A program made the position numbers and the translations under genes. 64,000 nucleotides of DNA from Rhodopirellula islandica (GTDB lineage: Bacteria > Planctomycetota > Planctomycetia > Pirellulales > Pirellulaceae), in NCBI RefSeq assembly GCF_001027925.1, contig NZ_LECT01000042.1, positions 1 through 64,000 on the forward strand, in the 5' to 3' direction. A model generated the notes under the pieces. That model made no database searches and was not told the origin of the DNA. It saw nothing but the letters and a program-made list of their open reading frames with translations. Below are positions 8,589 to 18,619 of this stretch, one piece after another. The stretch's first letter is position 1; each line of letters starts with the position of its first letter.

Positions 8589-11500
8589 ATGACCGCAGAC
8601 TCAACCAAGCCGTCGTTCCTGGAGCGGCCTGGCCCGTGGGGACTGAGTGTGGCTTTGTTGATCCTCATGGGTTTCTTCTTTTTCATGCCATCGGCGTTCC
8701 GCGCTGCTCGCATGGGGCTGAAGAACAAAGAGAACGATGTCAAAGACTGGTTGCCCAGTGACTTTCCCGAGACCGCCGAACTGGATTGGTTCGCGGATCA
8801 CTTTGCTGGCGAAAGTTTTGTTCTCTTGACCTGGGAAGGATGCAACGTCGGCGACCAACGGTTGCGACTGTTCGAAGACAAACTGCTGCACGAGTCAGCG
8901 AACTATCGCGAGCAACTGGCGGCGGAAGAGGCCTGGGGCGAAAACGCGTTGTCACTCGCTGAAGTCCAAGCCCGTGTCCGGGCCCGGGAACTGGGCGAGG
9001 AATTGGAATTGTTGCCGCCTGGCCAAGACCTGACCGACTGGGGCGGTGAAGGCGAGAAGTGGTTGGCTTCCGCCGATGGCACGTGGTACTACATCACGCC
9101 GGAAGGCAAGCTGTTCCGCTGGGAAGAGTCACTGAACGGCCCAGCGGCGTTGATCCGGAAAGTCAAAAAGTCACTCGGCAGTTACGAACTGCAGGGACAA
9201 TTCGTGACCGCGTTTGGCGATCCGTCCACCGCCGAACGAATCAATCCGTTTTACAACGACCCGATGTTGTTGTGCGCTCCGTTGTTTCAAACGGTTCAAA
9301 CGGGAGCCACCATCGCGGAAGAGCTCGCTGCCGAAGGCGGCCCCCTTTGGCCGATCGATCTGACAGATGTGACCAAGAAACCCATCGTGGCCAAACGCCT
9401 TGCGATGGAACGTTTGACCGGAACGTTGTTCGCTCCCGCAGTCCCGCATGAGTTTGGTTGGACGGCGGAATCGTTCGTCGAAGCCTTGCCCGAAGCACAG
9501 CGTGGCAAATTGCCGGCGAACGCCCTCGAGGTCGCTGAACAAACACTGCAAACCTTTGTGGCCGAACGCTTGGATGGCGAGCGAGAGAAGCTTCCCACTT
9601 CACTCACTCAGACCCAAACCGACGCATGGTACGCCGTGTACGATTCGTTGGGCGTCGAACCTCCACCACGCTTGACGTGTTTGCTGGTCACGTTGACGGA
9701 CTTGGCCAAGGACAATCTCGCGTTTGCGGTTGGTCGCGGCACGCTAGGAATGCCTCAGGGTCGATTGCTGCAACTGGCGCATCAATCCGGAATCCAGCCA
9801 CCGCTTCCGCCCAGCAGTGCACCGCCACCGTTCAATCGCGAGCCACCTGAGTCCATTGGCGGAATGCCTCCGTTGCGAATGGGCGGTCCTCCGATCGACA
9901 ACATTGCGATTGACGAAGAGGGCACGATCACGCTGGTTCGCTTGGTCGGTTACTGCATCCTGGTGGGCGTGTTGCTTTCGTACTTCTGCTTTCGCAGTGT
10001 CAAAGTCACGATCATGCTGTTTGTCGTCGGCGGTTCTGCCGCGATGCTCAGCATGTCGATGGTGGGTTGGACTGGCGGTCGCGTCGACGCGATTCTGATG
10101 TCGATGCCATCTCTGGTCTACGTGCTGGGGTTGTCGGGGTCGATTCACGTCATCAACTACTACCGCGACGAAGTCCGTTTCCGCGGGCGACGTGGAGCGG
10201 CCACACGCGCCTTGATGCATGCGGCATTGCCGTGCTCGTTGGCGGCACTGACCACTGCGATCGGTTTGGCGTCGCTCTTCACCAGCAACCTGAAACCAAT
10301 CAGCAACTTCGGGTTGTATTCCGCGATCGGTGTGATTTCGACGCTGGGCATTCTGTTCAGTTACCTTCCCGCGGCACTGGAAACGTTTTCGCCGCAATTT
10401 GGCCAAGACAAATCCGAAGAACGCAAACGCTTGGCCGCTGCAAAACGCAAGGATGGGTCAACCGGCAATGCCTCGGCAGGCGATTCCCAACCATCTCAAG
10501 GTGCGGTTTCCGGTGAGTTGGAATTGGCGGCATGGTGGGCAGGCGTTGGCCGCTGGATCACCAGCCATCATGCGGTCGTCAGTGTCGGTTGCATCGCCGG
10601 TCTGGCGATTGCATCGTTGGGATTGTTCAAGATCACAACCTCGGTGCAGTTGCTGAAGCTGTTCGATCCTCAGGCTCGTATCCTTCGCGATTACGCTTGG
10701 TTGGAGGATCACTTTGGCAACTTGGTGCCGATGGAAATCGTGGTTCGCATGCCTCCCGAAATCCAACGCCCGGAGCGTTTGGCGGCGACGAGCGAAGAGG
10801 AAATCGAGGATCAGGATCGGTTGTCCGACCCGATTTCGCTGAGTTTGTTGGAACGCATTGAGGCGGTCGCACGAATCCGCAAAGTGGTCACCCGCTCGCT
10901 CGGGGAAGAAGGCATCGCCAAGGTTGGCCAAGCGTCCAGCATGGACACCTTCATCGCGCCGCTTCCGGATGTCAGCAATGGATGGAGCAACACGCGATCA
11001 CAATTCAACAGTCGCCTGAACGATTCTCGTGACGAGCTTCTTCGTAGCGATTACGTCAAAGTGGAAAAGAACGGTCCGCTCAAGGACAGCGAACTGTGGC
11101 GTTTGAGTTTACGCGTCAGTGCCCTGTCGGATGTTGATTACGGGTTATTCATCAACGAACTGAAAGACGCGGTTGATCCGGTGGTGCAAGCCTACCGTGT
11201 GCGAGCAAAATTGCTGCGTGAGCTGCAACAACCCGACGGCACGCAGATTCCAAAGGCGAAGGTTCTGGTGCTCGGTGCCCAAAACATCTTGGATTTGGAC
11301 AGTGCGACCCTGGTGACCACCGATGAAGCCAGTGGCGAACGCGTGGTGGATCAGCAAGCTGTGTTCCTGGCCACATTGCGTGAACTGTTGGGCAACGAAC
11401 GCATCCGACAAAGCTGGATTGATCCTGAAGCCGCTGACGCGATTGCAAAACCCTCGGACGAGAACTGGGATCGGAGAATCGCGGCCGCAGACGTGGTCAT

Positions 11501-12497
11501 CGATCTGGCGGGACTGAGGTTCCAATCCTCGACGGCCACCCCAGCCGCGGCCGAGAAACCCACTCCGTCGATCGCCGCCGGAGCGCCCCGATTGATCTCC
11601 GCCATGGAAGTGATTTCGCGGCCGATTCCGAAGCACATTTTGACACTCGAGAAAGTCGCGGACGGGCTACCAGATCGCTTGCCGGTTTTTGAGCTCGACG
11701 AACCTGCCACGCCTCAGGTGATCTACACGGGGGTCGTTCCGGTGGTCTACAAAGCCCAGCGGACTCTGTTGGGCAGCTTGGTTGAATCGATCTTGCTCGC
11801 GTTTGTGCTGATCGGCTTCGTGATGATCGTGTTGCTGAACCCAGGTTCCTTCCCCGCCAATTGGCTGGCTCCTGCCAATCTGCGTGCGGGCTTCGCGGCC
11901 GGTGCCGTGTCGATGATTCCCAACGTGTTCCCTGTGCTACTGGTCTTTGGCATCATGGGACACTTGCGAACGGCAGTCGACATCGGAACGATGATGACCG
12001 CCAGCGTCGCGATGGGTGTCGCGGTGGACGACACGATCCACTTCCTGACTTGGTTCCGACAGTTCCTCGAAGAAGGCAAGTCGCGAAAAGAGGCGGTCAT
12101 TGAAACCTACCGCCGGGTTGGCCCTGCCATGACTCAAACGACCATCGTGGGTGGACTGGGATTGTTCATCTTTGCGATGTCGACCTTCACCCCCACGCAG
12201 CGTTTTGGAACGTTGATGTTGGTGATGTTGGCAGCCGCGTTGATCGGCGACTTGATCTTGTTGCCCGCTTTGTTGGCTGGGCCACTTGGAAAGGTCTTCA
12301 AACCAAGGCACGACCACCTGGGAAAGCCCGCGTTTGACCCTGGTCAATCCGCGCCAGGTGAACCAGTGATGGGAGACGACCAGGTCACAACGCAGAGCCC
12401 ACCCGAGGGGATTGTGGTGACCGAGGACACTCCCGTGTTGAAGGTCCACAAACCGCCGACACGGGCGGAGTCCAAGCATCCCTCCCCCAAGGGCTGA
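8589..12497 (+). CDS. MMPL/RND superfamily exporter, large
   Basis: A 1,302-residue inner-membrane transporter of the MMPL/RND type. An N-terminal membrane helix (about 15-35) is followed by a very long periplasmic insert (about 40-430), a bundle of helices beginning ITLVRLVGYCILVGVLL (about 440-610) and a cytoplasmic linker rich in Lys and Glu. The second half repeats this: helix, periplasmic domain (from LLKLFDPQARILRDYAWLED), then a helix bundle from ESILLAFVLIGFVMIV with the conserved DIGTMMTASVAMGVAVDDTIHF segment. Such proteins export lipids or hydrophobic compounds using the proton gradient; the substrate here is unknown. Start at 8589 is preferred over 8427 because the first helix then sits at the N-terminus. 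It is followed after 242 bp by a second exporter. Confidence 0.88.
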   Translation: MTADSTKPSFLERPGPWGLSVALLILMGFFFFMPSAFRAARMGLKNKENDVKDWLPSDFPETAELDWFADHFAGESFVLLTWEGCNVGDQRLRLFEDKLLHESANYREQLAAEEAWGENALSLAEVQARVRARELGEELELLPPGQDLTDWGGEGEKWLASADGTWYYITPEGKLFRWEESLNGPAALIRKVKKSLGSYELQGQFVTAFGDPSTAERINPFYNDPMLLCAPLFQTVQTGATIAEELAAEGGPLWPIDLTDVTKKPIVAKRLAMERLTGTLFAPAVPHEFGWTAESFVEALPEAQRGKLPANALEVAEQTLQTFVAERLDGEREKLPTSLTQTQTDAWYAVYDSLGVEPPPRLTCLLVTLTDLAKDNLAFAVGRGTLGMPQGRLLQLAHQSGIQPPLPPSSAPPPFNREPPESIGGMPPLRMGGPPIDNIAIDEEGTITLVRLVGYCILVGVLLSYFCFRSVKVTIMLFVVGGSAAMLSMSMVGWTGGRVDAILMSMPSLVYVLGLSGSIHVINYYRDEVRFRGRRGAATRALMHAALPCSLAALTTAIGLASLFTSNLKPISNFGLYSAIGVISTLGILFSYLPAALETFSPQFGQDKSEERKRLAAAKRKDGSTGNASAGDSQPSQGAVSGELELAAWWAGVGRWITSHHAVVSVGCIAGLAIASLGLFKITTSVQLLKLFDPQARILRDYAWLEDHFGNLVPMEIVVRMPPEIQRPERLAATSEEEIEDQDRLSDPISLSLLERIEAVARIRKVVTRSLGEEGIAKVGQASSMDTFIAPLPDVSNGWSNTRSQFNSRLNDSRDELLRSDYVKVEKNGPLKDSELWRLSLRVSALSDVDYGLFINELKDAVDPVVQAYRVRAKLLRELQQPDGTQIPKAKVLVLGAQNILDLDSATLVTTDEASGERVVDQQAVFLATLRELLGNERIRQSWIDPEAADAIAKPSDENWDRRIAAADVVIDLAGLRFQSSTATPAAAEKPTPSIAAGAPRLISAMEVISRPIPKHILTLEKVADGLPDRLPVFELDEPATPQVIYTGVVPVVYKAQRTLLGSLVESILLAFVLIGFVMIVLLNPGSFPANWLAPANLRAGFAAGAVSMIPNVFPVLLVFGIMGHLRTAVDIGTMMTASVAMGVAVDDTIHFLTWFRQFLEEGKSRKEAVIETYRRVGPAMTQTTIVGGLGLFIFAMSTFTPTQRFGTLMLVMLAAALIGDLILLPALLAGPLGKVFKPRHDHLGKPAFDPGQSAPGEPVMGDDQVTTQSPPEGIVVTEDTPVLKVHKPPTRAESKHPSPKG

Positions 12498-12739
12498 TGC
12501 TTCGGTCAGGTTCGTCAGCTCACTGTGTCGGTTGACCTCTCGATTGGCAACGTTCCCCCATGGTGGATGTTGCCAATGGGTGAGGTGGCGAAAGTTTGAC
12601 GAACGATCCGATTGAAATGCTCTTTCGCCTTCGTTCTGTCTCGGGATGCGGCGCTCGCGACCGATTACGAGTCGCCAGCGGAGGTCGATTTCGATAGGCT
12701 CGGTTCTCATTCTGTTTCGAACTGATCGACCATCTCAAC

Positions 12740-15112
12740 ATGCCTTTGAAATCCCTGGGTGACCAAGCGACAACCTATCGCGTGCGATTCTGCATCGGCC
12801 TCTTGGCAGTTTGCATTCTCGGACCGCTAGCGGCGCGCGATTCGACGCGAGCGTTGTCGACGATGTACAACGCACCGGCGCTGTGGTTGCCCGAGGACAT
12901 GCCGGTCCGCAAACAGTACGACGACTTCTCGAAGCTGTTTCAGGGCCAAGACGTCCTGATGATTGGTTGGGACGACGCAAAAATTGGCTCCGAAGAAGTC
13001 GACGCCGCCGCAGAAGCGTTGCTGCCACTGACCCAAGCGACCCCGGATCGCCCCGCCCATCTGGCTGGCGTCAGTTCTGGGCAACGAGTCTACGATGTCC
13101 TGACCAGTCCGCCGACCAGCTTTTCGGATCGCGCCACGCGAGCGAGACTGAAAGGGTCGCTGATTGGCGAAGACGGTGAACAAACCATCGTTTTGGCCAC
13201 CTTCACCGAACACGGGAATCTCAATCGCCAAGACGTCTTGGCCGAAGTTCGGCAAATTGTTTCGGACAGCATCGGTGTCCCCGAAGACGAGATCTACACC
13301 GCGGGTCCACCGACCGATGGTGCGTTGGTGGATGCGGAAGCCCAGGGCTCGATCGATCGTTTCACGTTGCCCTCGGTCATCGTGGGGGCTCTGATTTGTG
13401 TGTTCTGCCTAAGGTCGATCGTGTTGACGGCGATCATCATCGTCGTCGCGGTGATCGGGCAAGGCATGTCGCTGGCGATGGTGCTGTATTCCGGCATCGA
13501 AATGAATGCGATTCTGATCGTGTTGCCGCCACTGGTGTTTGTATTGACCGCCAGTGCAGGGATTCACCTGTGCAATTACTACCGCGACGCGATGTGCAGC
13601 GATCCAAACATCGATCCGACCGCGGCGACCCGCCAAGCCATGCAGGCGGGAATCTTGCCGTGTTGGTTGGCCGCGACCACCACCATCATTGGCCTGGGTT
13701 CATTGGGGTTGGTTCGTTTGGTTCCCGTCAGCGCTTTCGGATTCATCGCAGCGGGATCAGTGTTTGGAACCTTGTTGCTGTTGTTGCTGCTGCTGCCCGG
13801 TGCCATGCAGTGGCACGGCAAGCGACACCGCGCCAAACACCGCGCGGCCTTGGCCAAAGCCAGGAAATCGGAAACCAGCGAAACCGAAGACGATCCGTTG
13901 CCGGTCGAAAAGTGGCGTTCTCAAATTGGGCACGCATGGGAAGCCTTCGCGGCTCAGTTCATGCGATACCCGATCATCGTTGTCACTTTCTTCACCATCA
14001 TCACTGCCATTGCTGCGTCAGGTTTGCCTCAGCTGACCACGTCAGTCAACATCCCGCGAATGTTCCCCGAGAACAGTCGCATCCGGACCGACTACGCTTG
14101 GTTTGAAGAGCACATCGGGCCAACCATCAATGCGGAAGTGGTCGTTCAGTTCCCTCCCGATTCGATGCCGGACTCCATTGACCGGTTTCGTTTGGTCCGA
14201 GACGTCGATGACCATCTTCGATCCACCGATTTGGTCGGTGGTGTGTTTTCGGCGCGATCGTTTTTGCCCAGCCCACCGTCCAAGAAGAGCCGCTCGATTC
14301 GTTCCACGGTTTTGGAAGCGAACATCCGCAAGCAGTTGGAAGATCCCGATTCCCCGTTGCAGGACGCCGGTTACATCGCGATTGACAACCAGGGCAATCA
14401 GCTTTGGCGAATCAGTTTTCGGTTCCCGTTTGACGAAGCGATTGATTACCGCACCGAGTTCCAACGTGTGCAGGCAGAAGTGATTCCGATTTTGGAGGAA
14501 GCTGGCGAAGGCATCTCGCCACAGTTCACCGGTGGCGTGCCGATGACCACCGAATCGCAAGACGTGTTGTTGCAGGATTTGTTCCGCAGTTTCCTGGCGG
14601 CGTTTGGAATCGTTGCGATCATCATGATGCTGTTGCTACGAAGCTTCTTGGGTGGATTGGTCGCCATGTTCCCCAACCTGTTCCCAACGATCACTTTGTT
14701 CGGAACGATGGGGTTGCTCGAAACACCACTCGACATCGGATCGGTGATGACCGCCAGCGTTGCGTTGGGGATCGCGGTGGATGGGACCATCCACTTTTTG
14801 ACCAAGTTCCAAAATCAATCTCGCAAGGGAAAGGGACGAACCGAAGCGTCCCTCGCGGCCCTTCACAAGTGCGGGCCGGCGATGTGGCAAACGACGGCGG
14901 TGTGCGCCATTTCGCCTCTCGTTTATGGGTTGTCGGATTTTCAGCCGACCCAGCGTTTCGCCTTCATGATGTTCGGCTTGCTGCTGGCCGCTTTGATCGG
15001 CGATGTGTTGCTGTTGCCCGCCCTGTTGGCATCACCCCTGGGACGTTTTTTGACTCCGAAAACGGCCCAGTCAAAAGCCAATGCGGACAACATTTCAAGC
15101 GTAACACGCTGA
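12740..15112 (+). CDS. MMPL/RND superfamily exporter
   Basis: A 790-residue paralogue-like partner of the preceding exporter, with the usual length and two-half layout: helix at about 13-30, periplasmic domain, helix bundle (from TLPSVIVGALICVFCL), a cytoplasmic linker, helix, second periplasmic domain starting NIPRMFPENSRIRTDYAWFE, and a last helix bundle with DIGSVMTASVALGIAVDGTIHF. The last motif has AVDG where the first exporter has AVDD. The N-terminal bundle has LTASAGIHLCNYYRD in the equivalent place, without an acidic residue. The ATG at 12740 follows a 242-bp spacer. It may work together with the upstream exporter; the sulfatase and BioF-type genes lie downstream in the same direction. 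Confidence 0.88.
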   Translation: MPLKSLGDQATTYRVRFCIGLLAVCILGPLAARDSTRALSTMYNAPALWLPEDMPVRKQYDDFSKLFQGQDVLMIGWDDAKIGSEEVDAAAEALLPLTQATPDRPAHLAGVSSGQRVYDVLTSPPTSFSDRATRARLKGSLIGEDGEQTIVLATFTEHGNLNRQDVLAEVRQIVSDSIGVPEDEIYTAGPPTDGALVDAEAQGSIDRFTLPSVIVGALICVFCLRSIVLTAIIIVVAVIGQGMSLAMVLYSGIEMNAILIVLPPLVFVLTASAGIHLCNYYRDAMCSDPNIDPTAATRQAMQAGILPCWLAATTTIIGLGSLGLVRLVPVSAFGFIAAGSVFGTLLLLLLLLPGAMQWHGKRHRAKHRAALAKARKSETSETEDDPLPVEKWRSQIGHAWEAFAAQFMRYPIIVVTFFTIITAIAASGLPQLTTSVNIPRMFPENSRIRTDYAWFEEHIGPTINAEVVVQFPPDSMPDSIDRFRLVRDVDDHLRSTDLVGGVFSARSFLPSPPSKKSRSIRSTVLEANIRKQLEDPDSPLQDAGYIAIDNQGNQLWRISFRFPFDEAIDYRTEFQRVQAEVIPILEEAGEGISPQFTGGVPMTTESQDVLLQDLFRSFLAAFGIVAIIMMLLLRSFLGGLVAMFPNLFPTITLFGTMGLLETPLDIGSVMTASVALGIAVDGTIHFLTKFQNQSRKGKGRTEASLAALHKCGPAMWQTTAVCAISPLVYGLSDFQPTQRFAFMMFGLLLAALIGDVLLLPALLASPLGRFLTPKTAQSKANADNISSVTR

Positions 15113-15185
15113 TTCGCGTTCGGTTAGGATGTGAGGCCACGGGTTGTTCCCCCACAATCTCCCGCCTCCTTCAAAGATCCCCCTC

Positions 15186-17108
15186 ATGCTGAAATCTTGG
15201 ATTGCCGCCGCTTGGGTTGGCTGTTGGTTCCTCTCTCCTGCGTTGCTCGCAGGCGTTTCCGCCGCCGATTCGGACTCCTTGCCACCGCCGAACATTCTGT
15301 GGCTGACCAGTGAAGACAATGGGCCGCAACTGGGGTGCTACGGCGACGAATATGCCGACACACCGAACCTGGACAAGCTCGCAACTCACTCACTTCGCTA
15401 CACCAAATGTTGGTCCAACGCCCCTGTGTGTGCTCCAGCACGCACCACTTTGATCTCGGGCATGTACGCGACCAGCCTGGGCGGCGAACACATGCGCAGC
15501 GGCGTCCAAATGCCCAGCGACTTCCAGTACTACCCCACCGCTCTGCGGAAAGCCGGGTACTACTGCACCAACAACTCCAAGACCGATTACAACTTCGCCG
15601 GTCAGGCGGCAGTCAAAAGCTGGAATGAATCCAGTGGCAAAGCCCACTTCCGCAACCGCGAGAAAAAGGACCAACCCTTTTTCGCGGTCTTCAATTTCAC
15701 AATCAGCCACGAAAGCAAGATCCGCAACGCGCACAAATTGGTTCATGATCCCGACCAAGCCCCTGTGCCCACGTATCAACCGAACGTTCCCAAAGTCCGT
15801 CGCGACTGGGCTCAGTACTACGATCGTTTGACCGAGATGGACGCACAGTGCGGCAAAATTCTCACGCAACTCGAGGAAGATGGATTGTCCGATTCGACGA
15901 TCGTCTTCTATTACGGCGACCACGGCAGCGGCATGCCACGCAGCAAACGCTGGCCATACAACTCCGGTTTGCATGTGCCGTTCCTGTTGCATGTCCCCGA
16001 GAAATACAAACAGCTCGCGCCCGCCGACTACCAGTCCGGTGGAATCACCGACCGGTTGGTGAGTTTCGTTGACATGGGTCCCACCGCAATCAGTTTGGCC
16101 GGTGCGGATCTGCCGACCACGATGCAAGGCGTTCCCTTCGCTGGTCCGCTCAATGGTGACTCAAAGGAATACCTGTTTGGCTATCGCGGACGCATGGACG
16201 AACGAGTCGACATGGTGCGAAGTTGCACCGATGGCCGGTACGTCTACATCCGCCACTTTCATCCGGAACGAATTTACTTTGCCTACATCGATTACATGTT
16301 CCAAACGCCGACCACGATGGTTTGGAAGAAGATGTTTGACGCCGGGGAACTGAACGCAATCCAATCCAAGGTTTGGCAGGTCAAACCACTGGAAGAGCTG
16401 TTCGATCTGCAAGCGGATCCCGACGAGGTCAACAACTTGGTCTCCGATCCAGCACACGCCGACAAACTCAACACGATGCGATCCGAACTTCGCAACTGGA
16501 TGGAGTCGACAACCGATCTGGGTGTCATTCCGGAAGCAGAAATGCATCGACTGGCTGGGAAGCAACCTCCTTTTCAATGGGCTCAATCCAGCGGTTTGGA
16601 TTGGAACCACCTGGTCGACATGGCCTGGGACGCCACCACATCCTGGAATGAACTGGACCGTGACAAGCTGCAGGACCTGCAAACGCTTTGCGCCAGCGAA
16701 TCCAGCTTGGATCGCTACTGGGGTGCCCGCGGATTGACGCTTGCGATCCTCTCGCCGAACCAGAAACTCGACGCAGACAAGCTGGCCGTCGCGTTGAAGC
16801 TGCTCGAGCCGCTCGCATTGAAAGACGAATCCCCCATCGTTCGAGCAGCGGCCAGCGAAGGGTTGTTGGTTGCCGGGAGCAATTCGCAACGAACGCAGGC
16901 GAAGCAGATCTTGGTTGAGCTTGCCAACGTCAACCAGGAAGGGCACTTTGTGGCGATGACGGCACTCAACCTGATCGACAACCACCGCCAAGTCCTCGAC
17001 TGGAACGTTCAGCCGCTGCTAAAAAATCTGCCAACAAATGGCAACGATCCGCCAGTGCGAGCTGAAAAGTACGTCAGCAATCTGCTCCAATATCTGTTGG
17101 CGCAATAG
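15186..17108 (+). CDS. secreted sulfatase (formylglycine-dependent)
   Basis: A 640-residue type I sulfatase. A signal peptide (about residues 1-27, ending GVSAADS) is followed by the metal-site strand PNILWLTSEDNGP, then the activation motif CAPAR at residues 82-86, where Cys82 would be converted to formylglycine. Further hallmarks are YYGDHGSGMPRSKRWPYN and FLLHVPEKY. The catalytic domain ends near residue 440. The last 180 residues are helical, with HEAT-like spacing (LQTLCASESSLDRYWGARGL), which is an unusual addition. Planctomycete sulfatases act on sulfated polysaccharides in the periplasm or outside the cell; the substrate cannot be read here. Start at 15186 is chosen because it places the signal peptide at the N-terminus. 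The next gene begins 27 bp after the stop, suggesting co-transcription. Confidence 0.92.
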   Translation: MLKSWIAAAWVGCWFLSPALLAGVSAADSDSLPPPNILWLTSEDNGPQLGCYGDEYADTPNLDKLATHSLRYTKCWSNAPVCAPARTTLISGMYATSLGGEHMRSGVQMPSDFQYYPTALRKAGYYCTNNSKTDYNFAGQAAVKSWNESSGKAHFRNREKKDQPFFAVFNFTISHESKIRNAHKLVHDPDQAPVPTYQPNVPKVRRDWAQYYDRLTEMDAQCGKILTQLEEDGLSDSTIVFYYGDHGSGMPRSKRWPYNSGLHVPFLLHVPEKYKQLAPADYQSGGITDRLVSFVDMGPTAISLAGADLPTTMQGVPFAGPLNGDSKEYLFGYRGRMDERVDMVRSCTDGRYVYIRHFHPERIYFAYIDYMFQTPTTMVWKKMFDAGELNAIQSKVWQVKPLEELFDLQADPDEVNNLVSDPAHADKLNTMRSELRNWMESTTDLGVIPEAEMHRLAGKQPPFQWAQSSGLDWNHLVDMAWDATTSWNELDRDKLQDLQTLCASESSLDRYWGARGLTLAILSPNQKLDADKLAVALKLLEPLALKDESPIVRAAASEGLLVAGSNSQRTQAKQILVELANVNQEGHFVAMTALNLIDNHRQVLDWNVQPLLKNLPTNGNDPPVRAEKYVSNLLQYLLAQ

Positions 17109-17135
17109 GACGTATCTTCCGACAGGAATCCACCG

Positions 17136-18329
17136 ATGTCACTCCAACCGCTTCACGATCGTTTGAAATCGTTCGCCCAAGAGGGTCGCACGCGAAAGCT
17201 GCACAGCCGAAAGGTCGAAGGCGTTCATGTGGTCGAAGCGGATGGGCGTCGGCTGATGAACTTCGGCGGCAACGATTACCTCGGTGTGATTGCCGACGAA
17301 ACACGCGGCTGCGATTTGCAAGCCGCCTATGCAACCCATGGTGCTTCCGCCAGTGCGCTCGTTTGTGGCTGGACGCCGCGGCACGAAGCGCTCGCTCGCA
17401 GCCTCGCTGAACTGGAACAAACCGAAGCCGCGGTGGTCTTCCCCTCTGGCTACGCGGCCTGCTCGGGAACGTTGGCAACCTTGCCAAGTGAAGGCGACTT
17501 GATTCTCAGCGATGAGCTCAATCACGCCTCCTTGATCGATGGCTGTCGCCTGTCCAAGGCCGAACGGGTGATCTATCCCCACCGTGATCTCGACTTCGTC
17601 GAACACGTGTTGAGCGACCGCGCCGGCAAAGGCGGTTTGATTTGGATCGTCACCGACGGTGTCTTCAGCATGGATGGCGACGTGGCACCGTTGCCTCAAT
17701 TGGTGGATTTGGCTGAGCGTTTTGGTGCTCACATGATCGTGGACGAGGCCCATGGCACCGGCGTGCTGGGATCACGTGGCGGCGGTCTCTGCGACGCGTT
17801 TGGTGTTTCCGACCGTGTGACCGTTCGAATTGGAACGCTCAGCAAAGCGGTCGGCCACCAAGGTGGCTTCGTCGCGGGCCCTCAAGTCGTGATTGACACG
17901 TTGGTCAACGCCTGTCGATCGTTGATCTTCAGCACCTCGCTGTCGCCGGTCGTTGCTGAGGGCGCTCATCGCGTGATTCAGCGGTTGTCGCTGTGGCAAG
18001 ATCGTCGTGACCGGCTCGCCCACATGTCGCGACTGTTTCGCCGCCGCATGAATCGAGAAACCAGTGGCGTGGAAGCAGGGATCCCAATTGTCCCCTTGGT
18101 CATCGGCGACGAAGCCGAAACCATCCGGTGCAGCGAAGCGATGCGTGAGAACGGGTTCTTTGTCCCCGCGATCCGGCCCCCCACGGTCCCGGCGGGAAAA
18201 TCACGGTTGCGAGTTTCGATCACTTCCGCCCACCGAGACCACGACATCGAATTGCTCGCCGACGTGCTGCATCGGGTCTGTCCCCAACTGCAATCTGCCG
18301 AACTGGCTTCGGTGAGTGAGCAAGCCTGA
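17136..18329 (+). CDS. bioF: BioF-type alpha-oxoamine synthase (8-amino-7-oxononanoate synthase or relative)
   Basis: A PLP-dependent enzyme of 397 residues that condenses an acyl-CoA (or acyl-ACP) with an amino acid. Visible features are NFGGNDYLGV near residue 46, THGASASALVCG, FPSGYAACSGTLATL, VDEAHGTGVLG and GTLSKAVGHQGG with the PLP lysine at Lys237. The length is that of BioF, which makes the first intermediate of biotin ring synthesis from pimeloyl thioester and alanine. Glycine C-acetyltransferase (Kbl) and other family members share these motifs, so the substrate is inferred. It lies 27 bp after the sulfatase; no other biotin genes are present in the window. Confidence 0.8.
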   Translation: MSLQPLHDRLKSFAQEGRTRKLHSRKVEGVHVVEADGRRLMNFGGNDYLGVIADETRGCDLQAAYATHGASASALVCGWTPRHEALARSLAELEQTEAAVVFPSGYAACSGTLATLPSEGDLILSDELNHASLIDGCRLSKAERVIYPHRDLDFVEHVLSDRAGKGGLIWIVTDGVFSMDGDVAPLPQLVDLAERFGAHMIVDEAHGTGVLGSRGGGLCDAFGVSDRVTVRIGTLSKAVGHQGGFVAGPQVVIDTLVNACRSLIFSTSLSPVVAEGAHRVIQRLSLWQDRRDRLAHMSRLFRRRMNRETSGVEAGIPIVPLVIGDEAETIRCSEAMRENGFFVPAIRPPTVPAGKSRLRVSITSAHRDHDIELLADVLHRVCPQLQSAELASVSEQA

Positions 18330-18429
18330 ACGGACGGTTTCGGATCTGAAAGCCCAATCGGGACAGGAAATGGGGCTCGCTGGCCGCGGGAAACACCGCG
18401 ACTTCGTGCCCCGACTCGGAACTTCATCA

Positions 18430-18459
18430 CTGTCACAAACCCGGGTGGGCAGCTATCAT
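18430..18459 (+). promoter_or_regulatory. candidate native promoter of the split tRNA
   Basis: CTGTCA (18430-18435), an 18-bp spacer and TATCAT (18454-18459) form a sigma-70-like promoter whose -10 box ends 24 bp before the tRNA 5' sequence at 18484. It now stands before only the 5' half of the tRNA, because the integrated element lies next. Confidence 0.4.
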
Positions 18460-18483
18460 TTGCCCCTGCGAATCTCGCATTTC

Positions 18484-18524
18484 GGGGCTGTAGCTCAGTT
18501 GGTTAGAGCTGGGAACTCATAATT
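18484..18524 (+). repeat. left attachment repeat: orphan 5' half of the tRNA
   Basis: These 41 bases are identical to the first 41 bases of the intact tRNA at 28874-28914, from the acceptor 5' strand through the D arm and 5' anticodon stem to just past the CAT anticodon. After base 18524 the sequence diverges and the 3' half is missing. This is the attL side of a site-specific integration. The crossover lies somewhere in the shared block, probably at the anticodon loop. Confidence 0.9.
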
Positions 18525-18619
18525 GCTCCTCGCTATCCCTTCCCGCTAGTGTTTTCCCGTGTTTTGCGGTCTCAAACGAGTTTCACGAAGTCGATAGAAA
18601 CGCAAAAAACGACCCAACG

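Noticed and set aside
13396-14106. 236-codon plus-strand frame inside the second exporter
   Set aside because: Out-of-frame shadow of the MMPL gene, with His/Arg-rich composition and no membrane segments.
18484-18524. a second functional tRNA at the left repeat
   Set aside because: Only the 5' half is present; the sequence after 18524 cannot form the 3' anticodon stem, T arm or acceptor strand.
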